A stretch of DNA of 22,422 bases, from contig JASLID010000021.1 of assembly GCA_030153045.1 (NCBI GenBank), positions 1-22,422 on the forward strand, in the 5' to 3' direction. A model generated the notes under the pieces. That model was not told where the DNA came from. It was given only the letters and a program-made list of their open reading frames with translations, and made no database searches. Below, one piece after another: positions 16,771 to 22,422 of this stretch. Source of the stretch: Flavobacterium sp. Its GTDB lineage: Bacteria > Bacteroidota > Bacteroidia > Flavobacteriales > Flavobacteriaceae. How positions within the stretch are numbered: position 1 is the first letter of the stretch; the number at the start of each line of letters is the position of its first letter. The position numbers were made by a program, and so were the translations under genes.

Positions 16771-17589
16771 CTAGATTTTAGTAATAACCAATTCCACTCT
16801 TCTGTCGTATTGAGGTTCTTTTCCTAAAGGCTGACTATTCCCATAGCCTTTGTAAGTCATTCTCGTTTTCTCTATTTTTTTAGAAACCAGGAAATTGTAT
16901 ACCGTTTTCGCTCGATTGACAGAAAGCTGTCTTTTTTTAGTATCTCGGTCAATGGCTTCTTTGTAATTTGGAGGCGTACAACACACATGGCCTTGTATTT
17001 CAAATCGTAAGTTTTTGTATTTCAACAACCCTTTAGCAATTTTTTCCAGATCGTTTTTGGCTTTAATATTGAGTTTACTGCTTCCTTTTTCGAAAATAAT
17101 ATCACTTAAAAAAATGCGGTCGCCTACGATATGGTTTTTCTGAACCACATCAAAAATGCCCAGCATTTTAATTTTGGGCAGTGGTTTCATATTGATTACT
17201 ACATCAACACGGCGATTTTTCGAACGAACTTCAGGGAGATTCTCAATAATATCATCGTCAATCATCACACGGCCTTTGCCCTCAATGGTCACGATAATTT
17301 TGTTTTTAATTCCGCTTGAAATTAACTTGTGTTTTATTGTATTGGCTCGATTGTTCGACAATTTAAAGTTGTAAGCATCTTTTCCTCGATCGTCGCAATA
17401 CCCATAAATTTGAACCGATTCAATTCGGATAGAATCGATGGCTTTTATAAAGTTTACAGTGGCATTGGCTTGCTTTTCATCTAGATTGTATTTGTCAAAT
17501 TCAAAATAAACAGAATTTACAATTTCCTCTTGTGCAATTGTGTTTGAAAGAGGAATCAATAACAACAAAAACCCAAACCATTTGAACAT
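16771..17589 (-). CDS. OmpA-family protein with two tandem OmpA/MotB-like domains
   Basis: A 272-residue exported protein with a signal peptide (1-19, ending NTIAQ). It contains two OmpA-C-like peptidoglycan-binding domains and no beta-barrel. Domain 1 (about 25-135) has VYFEFDKYNLDEKQ, GYCDDRG and LSNNRANTIKHKL, ending RSKNRRVDVVI. Domain 2 (about 160-272) has IIFEKGSSKLN, LSVNRAKTVYNFL and YDRRVELVI. In domain 2 the usual GHTDxxG loop reads GHVCCTPPNY with an inserted stretch, so the acidic residue that normally contacts diaminopimelate is changed while the NRA arginine is kept. Its ATG overlaps the stop codon of the upstream protease gene by one base (TAATG on the - strand), which indicates translational coupling. 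It is the last gene of a three-gene - strand operon. Confidence 0.9.
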   Translation of the reverse strand: MFKWFGFLLLLIPLSNTIAQEEIVNSVYFEFDKYNLDEKQANATVNFIKAIDSIRIESVQIYGYCDDRGKDAYNFKLSNNRANTIKHKLISSGIKNKIIVTIEGKGRVMIDDDIIENLPEVRSKNRRVDVVINMKPLPKIKMLGIFDVVQKNHIVGDRIFLSDIIFEKGSSKLNIKAKNDLEKIAKGLLKYKNLRFEIQGHVCCTPPNYKEAIDRDTKKRQLSVNRAKTVYNFLVSKKIEKTRMTYKGYGNSQPLGKEPQYDRRVELVITKI

Positions 17590-19226
17590 TATTTCAACAA
17601 TATTTTATTGTATTCGGCAGTATTAGAAAGGACTTGCGCAGCTTTTTTAATTTCCGAATTGTTTTTTAAATAATACTGGTACAATCCTTCTTTGTATTGG
17701 TAACGTTTGATGATTTCGTCACGAAGTAAGTCTACAATCTCGGTTTTATGTTTATCCAATTCGGTTTCTTCTACTTTTTGCAAAGCCAATAACAATTGAT
17801 CGTATTGTGATTTAATCGAAGCGTCGATTTTTTCCTTTTTGGCTTGCTCCATGGTTTCTTTCAACAACAACTCGGTTTTGGTATCGAAAGAGAAGTTTTT
17901 AGCCTTTAAGAAGCTTTTAAATTGAGCAAAATCGGCATCGGTAATACTTGGGGTTTTGTCGCCTAAATTTGGATTTTTATAGACATATTGAGTAGCAAAA
18001 TCGAAAATCGCATCGTTTTTAACCAAAGCATCGCTTATCGCATTCATTTTGCTTTCTTCTAATTCGATATCCGGTTGAATACCACCACCATCATAAACGG
18101 TTCTTCCTTTTCTGGTTTTAAAAGCGTTGTAGTTTTTGGCATCGGTTTTAAACACTTTACCATTGCCGTCTTTTTTTGAATAATCTAAGGCCTGAATACA
18201 TCTTCCGGAAGGTGTATAATAGCGTGAAATAGTTACTTTTAGTTGTGTTCCATAGGTTAATTCCAAAGGGCGTTGCACCAATCCCTTCCCGAAACTACGA
18301 GTGCCAATTACGACTGCTCGGTCTAAATCTTGCAAAGCACCAGCCACAATTTCACTGGCCGAAGCACTTTTCCCATCTACTAAAATAGCCAACGGAATTT
18401 CTAAATCGACTGGGTTTTTTGTCGTACGATATGTATTGTTGTGTTTTTGAATTTTCGATTTAGTCGTAACAATCACTTCATTATTCGGTACAAATAAATT
18501 ACAAATATTTACCGCTTCGCCCAGTAAACCTCCTGGATTCCCACGTAAATCTAAAATGATTTGGGTAGCTCCTTGGCCTTTTAATTTTTCAAGTGCGTCT
18601 TTGGTTTCAGTAGAAGATTTTGCATTAAACTGAGATAAAACGATATAGCCGGTTTTGTCGTCTACTTTACCAAAGAAAGGAACGGCTTTAATATCAACTT
18701 CATCTAAAACGATTTGCACTGAATTAATTTGATCGTTTCGTTTGTATTTTATGTCTACTTTGGCATTTTTACTGCCTTTTAAAAGTTGTGAAGCATCTTC
18801 TTTAAAATCGGCTAAAATGACATCGCCAATTTGAGTAATTTCATCTCCAGCTTTCAGTCCCGCTTTGTCGGCAGGATAATTTTTATACACTTCGCGAACA
18901 ATTAATTTCCCGTCTTTGCGGCTAATCATCGCGCCAATTCCGGTGTATTCCCCCGTGTTGTTAATTTTAAAACGAGCTACGTCTTGTTCGTTAAAATAAA
19001 CAGTGTAAGGATCTAAATCGGCCAACATGCTTTTTATGGATTTGTCCATTAAACTGGCAGGATTGGTTTGGTCCACATAGTTCATGTTTACCGTTTTAAA
19101 TAGCGTGGTAAAAATTTCTACTTGCTTGGCAATTTCAAAGAAATCATCTTGAAAACTGACTCCCACAAACAGGAAACCACTGGCTATAACGCTTAGAATA
19201 TATCTTTTTTTGATTGATGGTATCAT
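17589..19226 (-). CDS. S41-family C-terminal processing peptidase (CtpA/Prc type)
   Basis: A 545-residue exported serine protease that removes C-terminal tails from periplasmic proteins. It has an N-terminal hydrophobic segment (about 8-25; a signal peptide or membrane anchor) and an N-terminal helical region with LDPYTVYF. The PDZ domain lies at about 90-165 (TGIGAMI, ADKAGLKAGDEI), and the S41 protease core at about 190-380. The catalytic Ser-Lys pair is S289 in GKSASASEIVAGALQD and K314 in RSFGKGLVQ. The spacing of 25 equals that in E. coli Prc and plant CtpA. LDLRGNPGG (about 226-233) is the usual substrate-groove motif. A C-terminal helical extension of about 150 residues follows. The gene lies 3 bp after the DUF4349 lipoprotein gene and overlaps the OmpA-like gene. 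The targets are not evident; a neighbouring envelope protein is a reasonable guess. Confidence 0.95.
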   Translation of the reverse strand: MIPSIKKRYILSVIASGFLFVGVSFQDDFFEIAKQVEIFTTLFKTVNMNYVDQTNPASLMDKSIKSMLADLDPYTVYFNEQDVARFKINNTGEYTGIGAMISRKDGKLIVREVYKNYPADKAGLKAGDEITQIGDVILADFKEDASQLLKGSKNAKVDIKYKRNDQINSVQIVLDEVDIKAVPFFGKVDDKTGYIVLSQFNAKSSTETKDALEKLKGQGATQIILDLRGNPGGLLGEAVNICNLFVPNNEVIVTTKSKIQKHNNTYRTTKNPVDLEIPLAILVDGKSASASEIVAGALQDLDRAVVIGTRSFGKGLVQRPLELTYGTQLKVTISRYYTPSGRCIQALDYSKKDGNGKVFKTDAKNYNAFKTRKGRTVYDGGGIQPDIELEESKMNAISDALVKNDAIFDFATQYVYKNPNLGDKTPSITDADFAQFKSFLKAKNFSFDTKTELLLKETMEQAKKEKIDASIKSQYDQLLLALQKVEETELDKHKTEIVDLLRDEIIKRYQYKEGLYQYYLKNNSEIKKAAQVLSNTAEYNKILLK

Positions 19227-19229
19227 AAT

Positions 19230-20072
19230 TTATCCTTTTTTCTTAAAAAATCGTCTTCTGATAAAGACAAACAACAATACGAAAATAAGGATAAAAGGCC
19301 ATATACTTATGATGCCAACGATAAAATTTGACAGTCCGTTAAATCCTGATTTGATAGCGTTCCAAATTTTCCCACCATACGAAACCGTGGCGCCGCTTTG
19401 AGAAGGATTGTTGGTGTACATTTCAATGTTTATGGTACTCATGGAAACCCTGCTTTGCATGTATTTTAATTGTCCTTCTTTGGCTTCAATTTCTTCTCTA
19501 ATTTCGGCCAATTGCTTTTCTATTTCCAACATTTCCGAAACTTTATTGGCTTTGGTCAGCAGTTGCAAATACCGAGCTTCCAGTTTCTTTTTGGCATTCA
19601 TTCTGGCTTCCACATCAATATATTCTTCGGTCACATCTTGTTGTGAAATTTCTTTTCGGTCAAAATGAGACACGCCCTGGCTTATTTCGGCAATAAACGC
19701 ATCAAAATCTTGATTGGGAATGCGAATCGATAAGTTTCGGTAACTCGAATAATCGTCTTTCCCTGCATCATCATTCTGAACGATGGCTTTGTGTTTTTGT
19801 GCTGCTTTTTGTATGTTCTCGAAAGACGAATTCAAATTGGAAGTTTCAAAACGAAGGTTGGCTGTTTTAATGATTTTCGTCTCCATTTTTACTGGAGGAG
19901 GAGCTTCTTCGGATGCCGCGGCAGCTTCTTCGGAAACTGCATAATCTGCATTTTTCACTTTCATCAATGAGGGTTCAGCTAATTTTAGATTTAACTCTTT
20001 TTTATCGACGGCTTCGTTTTTGCAGCCCAATACCAAAAGAAATAGCGAGAAGAGAAGAACTAGATTTTTCAT
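19230..20072 (-). CDS. DUF4349 lipoprotein with C-terminal membrane segment
   Basis: A 280-residue lipoprotein. The signal sequence ends in the lipobox LVLGC, with the acylated cysteine at C17. A low-complexity Ala/Glu/Pro stretch (about 45-62) precedes the DUF4349 domain, recognisable from KTANLRFETSNL, the RNLSIRIPNQDFDAFI strand, and a long coiled coil (about 145-205) whose core contains EARYLQLLTKANKVSEMLEI. The protein ends with a transmembrane helix (about 245-270) and a basic tail RRRFFKKKG. Lipid plus helix suggests it is fixed in the inner membrane or spans from it. The function of DUF4349 is not known. It is the first gene of the operon with the S41 protease and the OmpA-like gene. 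No exact TAnnTTTG box was found in the 150 bp upstream. Confidence 0.9.
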   Translation of the reverse strand: MKNLVLLFSLFLLVLGCKNEAVDKKELNLKLAEPSLMKVKNADYAVSEEAAAASEEAPPPVKMETKIIKTANLRFETSNLNSSFENIQKAAQKHKAIVQNDDAGKDDYSSYRNLSIRIPNQDFDAFIAEISQGVSHFDRKEISQQDVTEEYIDVEARMNAKKKLEARYLQLLTKANKVSEMLEIEKQLAEIREEIEAKEGQLKYMQSRVSMSTINIEMYTNNPSQSGATVSYGGKIWNAIKSGFNGLSNFIVGIISIWPFILIFVLLFVFIRRRFFKKKG

Positions 20073-20222
20073 ACAATGTGGTTTTAAGAAGTTTACTTTT
20101 TAAAGCACATCAAATATTTAGCCAAAGATGTAAGAAAATAATTAATAGTGGAGGGAGGGTGGTTTTTGTTTGTGGAAAAGACCCCGCTTGATTAAAACCG
20201 CTGTTACAAGCTGGCTTTTCTT
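20073..20222. other. Intergenic region with a G-rich tract and a half-copy of the cassette repeat
   Basis: This gap separates the DUF4349 start from the rhomboid stop. It is mostly AT-rich, with a G-run cluster (four G runs at 20150-20162) and, at 20181-20213, a sequence related to the right arm of the three long repeats further right. No gene is seen in it. Confidence 0.6.
20181..20213. repeat. Degenerate right half-arm of the cassette-flanking repeat (copy D)
   Basis: The stretch ending AAACCGCTGTTAC (20195-20207) matches the right arm of copy B (AAACCGCTGTTACC). The 14 bases before it (from ACCCC at 20181) match only loosely, about 13 of 20 positions over 20181-20200. A left arm is not recognisable. 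The rhomboid stop codon lies about 10 bp to its right, the same arrangement as copy B and its gene. Confidence 0.55.
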
Positions 20223-21059
20223 TTATTTAGAATATTCTTCAAGTTTCTTTTTTTCTTTTTGTGATAAATTGTCTATTCCTTTGCGACTTATTTTGTCAAG
20301 TAACTTATCGAGTTCTTTCTGCTTATTTACTTTAGCCTCATTGTATTTGTGGTCAATGTTGTAATATTTTTTATGTGTTTTAAAAAAATAATTGTCAATT
20401 AATAAAAACTGAGGTTTTGTTATTATCAAGTAGATAAACACTATTGTTGGTACTGTAATAACGAATATAGTTAAATAATTTTCTTTTAAGGAAATAGGTT
20501 GTAAAATTATTGCAAGAAGCATACCTGCCAAAGCACCTCCTAAATGAGCCTCGTGTCCAATGTTGTCTTTATTTGATTTAATACCATAAATGGAATAGCT
20601 TATGTATAGAATTCCATATATCCAACTTGGAATTGAAAACGGAAGACCAAAAAAACCAATTCCAAGCCCTGGAAATAATGCAATTGAGGCAAAAATAACT
20701 CCACAGACTGCACCTGAAGCGCCAACTGCACTATAATCTCCGTGATGTCTATGCACAAAAAGGGCAAGCAAATTGCCAAAAATTAGACTTGTAAAGTAAA
20801 TTAATAAAAAATATAAGCTTCCTAATTGAGTTTCTAAAAGACCACTAAAAGCATATAAACTCATTAAATTAAAAATAATGTGCGTCCAGTTTACGTGAAG
20901 AAAACCAGATGTAATAAGCCGCAAGTAATCTTTTTTTATTAAAACACCGTCAACCCCAAACTTATAATTATTAAAAAAGAGTTGATTAGTAAATCCCTTG
21001 TATGAAAAAGCAATATTTGTTATTATTAAAAGTAATCCTATTATTCCAATGTCTGTCAT
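20223..21059 (-). CDS. Rhomboid-family intramembrane serine protease
   Basis: A 278-residue polytopic membrane protein with about six or seven hydrophobic segments. Rhomboid active-site motifs are intact: H55-x-x-W-x-H60-x-x-x-N64 in HVNWTHIIFN, the nucleophile S115 in GASGAVCG, and the catalytic histidine H172 in GHEAHLGG. It should cleave transmembrane substrates within the membrane; the substrate is unknown. After the last membrane helix (about 195-215) there is a cytoplasmic, charged tail. Its end (KQKELDKLLDKISRKG, then LSQKEKKKLEEYSK) resembles the short C-terminal domain (DUF6576-like) common in Bacteroidota rhomboids. The gene is bounded by repeat copy D near its stop and copy A near its start, and copy A carries a promoter-like box pointing at it. 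Confidence 0.93.
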   Translation of the reverse strand: MTDIGIIGLLLIITNIAFSYKGFTNQLFFNNYKFGVDGVLIKKDYLRLITSGFLHVNWTHIIFNLMSLYAFSGLLETQLGSLYFLLIYFTSLIFGNLLALFVHRHHGDYSAVGASGAVCGVIFASIALFPGLGIGFFGLPFSIPSWIYGILYISYSIYGIKSNKDNIGHEAHLGGALAGMLLAIILQPISLKENYLTIFVITVPTIVFIYLIITKPQFLLIDNYFFKTHKKYYNIDHKYNEAKVNKQKELDKLLDKISRKGIDNLSQKEKKKLEEYSK

Positions 21060-21075
21060 TTAGTGTGTTTTAAGT

Positions 21076-21213
21076 TTGCTGGTAACGTCCCGCCGGCTTT
21101 ATGAAGTTGGGGGAATTTGTCCCCAAACCATTCCTTTAAGACTGAAGTCAAATATATAAAAATGCATTTAAATTTAGTCTTAAAGCCCAATTTCATGAAA
21201 TCGCTGTTAGCAA
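21076..21213. repeat. Cassette-flanking inverted repeat, copy A (138 bp)
   Basis: The left end TTGCTGGTAACGTCCCG and the right end, which contains TCGCTGTTAGCAA, are imperfect inverted repeats. Both arms also share an inner part (TTTATGAAGTTGGG on the left, CCCAATTTCATGAAA on the right). Inside is a perfect 10-bp stem, CTTTAAGACT (21134-21143) with AGTCTTAAAG (21176-21185), and a small hairpin TTGGGG...CCCCAA (21107-21126). The left arm has extra unpaired bases, so the fold is asymmetric. Related copies lie at 21514 and 22318. Confidence 0.85.
21149..21156 (-). promoter_or_regulatory. -7 promoter box inside repeat copy A, pointing at the rhomboid gene
   Basis: On the - strand the bases read TATATTTG, an exact TAnnTTTG match, about 90 bp before the rhomboid start codon. 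The equivalent position in copy C is also exact, while in copy B it is degraded. No clear -33 element is seen. Confidence 0.45.
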
Positions 21214-21305
21214 AAGTTTTAATTTTAAGTTCTGTTTAATAGATGTTTTTGACCCAGATTGATATGTTTTTCGTTATACAATTAAGTAACTTAAATTAAT
21301 ATTTT

Positions 21306-21431
21306 ATGGGAATCGATACAAACAATATTCTTTCAGAGTTAATTTCTTCAGGAATTTTTTACGCTTTAGTATTTCTTATTGAGCTTAGGTTTAAAAAGAA
21401 AAAAGAAAAAAGAATTAAAGTAATAAATTAA
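21306..21431 (+). CDS. Possible 41-residue small membrane protein between two repeats
   Basis: The open frame starts at ATG 21306 and ends at TAA 21429-21431. It encodes a short polar N-terminus (MGIDTNNILSELISSG), one hydrophobic helix (IFYALVFLIEL) and a very basic tail (RFKKKKEKRIK). This size and layout resemble small holin-like or BhlA/UviB-type proteins and other small membrane peptides, but the resemblance is only architectural. It is the only plausible gene in the 300 bp between repeat copies A and B, and it faces opposite to its neighbours. An imperfect -7 box (TATGTTTT, 21263-21270) lies about 35 bp upstream. Confidence 0.4.
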   Translation: MGIDTNNILSELISSGIFYALVFLIELRFKKKKEKRIKVIN

Positions 21432-21513
21432 TTAATTAAATGATTGCTAATTTTCTAGTTGATTTTTTTCAATTCTAAATTCTATTTAAGATTTCACTTA
21501 TCCAAAAATTTCT

Positions 21514-21648
21514 ACTACGTCACGCTGGCTTTATGAAGTTGGAGAAATTTATATCCAAACCATTCCATTAAGACTGAAGTCAATATATAAAATTGTGTTT
21601 AAATTTAGCCCTAAAGCCCCAATTTCATGAAACCGCTGTTACCAGCAG
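21514..21648. repeat. Cassette-flanking inverted repeat, copy B (135 bp)
   Basis: This copy aligns over its full length with copy A: CTGGCTTTATGAAGTTGG on the left, a middle containing AAGACTGAAGTCAA, and a right arm with CCCCAATTTCATGAAACCG. Its left tip is altered (CTACTACGTCACG instead of GGTAACGTCCCG). The right tip CTGTTACCAGCAG ends at the stop codon of the unknown-function gene to its right. The inner 10-bp stem is partly broken here (AGCCCTAAAG). Confidence 0.85.
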
Positions 21649-22296
21649 TTATTTTTTTATGAATTTAATATAAAGGAAGATAATAATTCCAAGTATTAAT
21701 AAATAGCAAAAAATCTTCCCAGCAATATATCCAGCTTTAAAATCACTTGTATTACCGATTGTTTGACTTGGCTTCAAACTTGATTCTATTTTTATCGAAT
21801 TCATGAAATCATCTTTGTTTTTTTCATTGAAATCAACATTATTGAAATATGTTAACATATATGAGTGTTCATTTAGAATTAGGTAGTTGACTTCAAAAAC
21901 TTTTTTGTTTAATTCTTTAGAGTCATTAAAGCTTGCTTTGAAAAATATATATTTATCCCTTTTAAATTCAGATGAATTTGAAAAGGTATATCCGCTAGCT
22001 TTCATTGAAGTTGTAGACCCTTTTATAAAGTCATTATAACTTTTTCTGAGACTTTCGATATCTGAAGGTAAACTATTAAGTTCATTTTCTTTTTCTCCTA
22101 ATTGAGTTTTTTGAACTATATAAGTCTCATTGTTTATTTGTGAAAAAAAATTTTCAACTGAAATATTTCCCACTATTGTATCTATTTTTGTTACGTTTCC
22201 AGGGAAATTTATATTTATTAATTCGTCAATTTTTGTTTGTCCTTTGACTGAAATAGATAGTATGATAAGTAAAAAAGAGATAATTGTCTTATTCAT
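21649..22296 (-). CDS. Secreted, membrane-anchored protein of unknown function
   Basis: A 215-residue protein that I cannot assign to a named family. It begins with a signal peptide (MNKTIISFLLIILSISVKGQ, cleavage near residue 20). An exported domain of about 150 residues follows, rich in Asn, Ser, Lys and aromatic residues, with short alternating strands and one helix (about 70-92, PSDIESLRKSYNDFIKG). It ends in a transmembrane helix (about 185-210, FCYLLILGIIIFLYIKF) and a short basic tail, which should leave the domain in the periplasm held to the inner membrane. Its stop codon touches repeat copy B and its start lies about 25 bp from copy C. Copy C also supplies a promoter-like box facing it. 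It is unlike the genes of the left part of the window and looks like accessory cargo. Confidence 0.8.
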   Translation of the reverse strand: MNKTIISFLLIILSISVKGQTKIDELININFPGNVTKIDTIVGNISVENFFSQINNETYIVQKTQLGEKENELNSLPSDIESLRKSYNDFIKGSTTSMKASGYTFSNSSEFKRDKYIFFKASFNDSKELNKKVFEVNYLILNEHSYMLTYFNNVDFNEKNKDDFMNSIKIESSLKPSQTIGNTSDFKAGYIAGKIFCYLLILGIIIFLYIKFIKK

Positions 22297-22317
22297 TTGT
22301 TCTAGTTATGTTGTAAT

Positions 22318-22422
22318 TGCTGCTAACGTCCCGCCGGCTTTATGAAGTTGGGGAAATTTATTCCCGAACCATTCCATTAGAACTGAAGCCAAATATACAA
22401 AAAGCTCGTTCCATTAAACACT
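22318..22422. repeat. Cassette-flanking inverted repeat, copy C (cut by the window end)
   Basis: The left arm GCTAACGTCCCGCCGGC followed by TTTATGAAGTTGGGG is nearly identical to copy A over its first 35 bases. The middle (CCATTAGAACTGAAGCC and AAATATACAAAAA) also aligns. The right arm should lie just beyond base 22422. Confidence 0.85.
22390..22397 (-). promoter_or_regulatory. -7 promoter box inside repeat copy C, pointing at the unknown-function gene
   Basis: The - strand reads TATATTTG here, an exact TAnnTTTG match at the same place in the repeat as in copy A. It is about 95 bp before the start codon at 22296. A -33 element is not evident. Confidence 0.45.

Noticed and set aside
19913..20364. 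Two + strand frames across the DUF4349/rhomboid gap
   Set aside because: They overlap the DUF4349 coding region and the rhomboid tail in antisense, have no recognisable domain, and run through the G-rich tract and the half repeat.
21076..21213. Repeat copy A as a simple Rho-independent terminator for the rhomboid or tiny gene
   Set aside because: It lies upstream of the rhomboid start, has no T tract after its outer stem, and is much longer and more conserved between copies than a terminator.
22130..22345. 71-residue + strand frame near the right end
   Set aside because: It is antisense to the start of a gene with a good signal peptide and runs into repeat copy C.
21060..22422. Insertion sequence remnant
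   Set aside because: No transposase fragment is present in any frame, and the repeats differ from one another and alternate with distinct genes; a MITE remains possible and is noted as the rival explanation.

Overview
The window comes from a member of the Bacteroidota, most likely Flavobacteriaceae and probably Flavobacterium or a close relative. The evidence is the AT-rich DNA, signal peptides that end in a Gln after the cleavage region, the lack of strong Shine-Dalgarno sites, TAnnTTTG-type -7 promoter boxes, and a gliding-motility / type IX secretion (T9SS) locus.

Left half (1-12300): the end of a coiled-coil gene in the sprD position, then a 3339-residue SprB-type surface adhesin and its SprF partner, all on the + strand. 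In F. johnsoniae, sprC, sprD, sprB and sprF form one operon. SprB is the giant adhesin that moves along the cell surface during gliding. SprF is the PorP-like outer-membrane partner needed for its secretion or attachment. The adhesin has a signal peptide, an N-terminal head, about 28-29 SprB-type repeats of roughly 86 residues with paired cysteines, and a type B T9SS C-terminal signal.

Middle (12317-20072): pgk follows sprF after 16 bp. A LysM lytic transglycosylase (MltD type) comes next with its own promoter and a strong terminator. Then come an ElaA-type acetyltransferase and an unrecognised 185-residue protein. Converging on these from the right is a three-gene envelope operon on the - strand: a DUF4349 lipoprotein, an S41 C-terminal processing protease, and a tandem OmpA-like protein. 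The last two overlap by 1 bp.

Right end (about 20180-22422) is the most unusual part. Three related copies of an imperfect inverted repeat of about 135 bp, plus one degenerate half copy, alternate with single genes: a rhomboid protease, a tiny membrane protein, and a secreted and membrane-anchored protein of unknown function. The repeat ends lie close to the gene ends, with TAACAGCGG near each stop codon and GGGACGTTA near each start codon of the two - strand genes. The repeats fold back on themselves and carry an outward -7 box aimed at the following gene. This geometry resembles an integron cassette array with attC-like sites but no integrase in view. A family of MITE-like repeats is the main alternative. 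No tRNA, rRNA, CRISPR array, transposase or integrase is visible.
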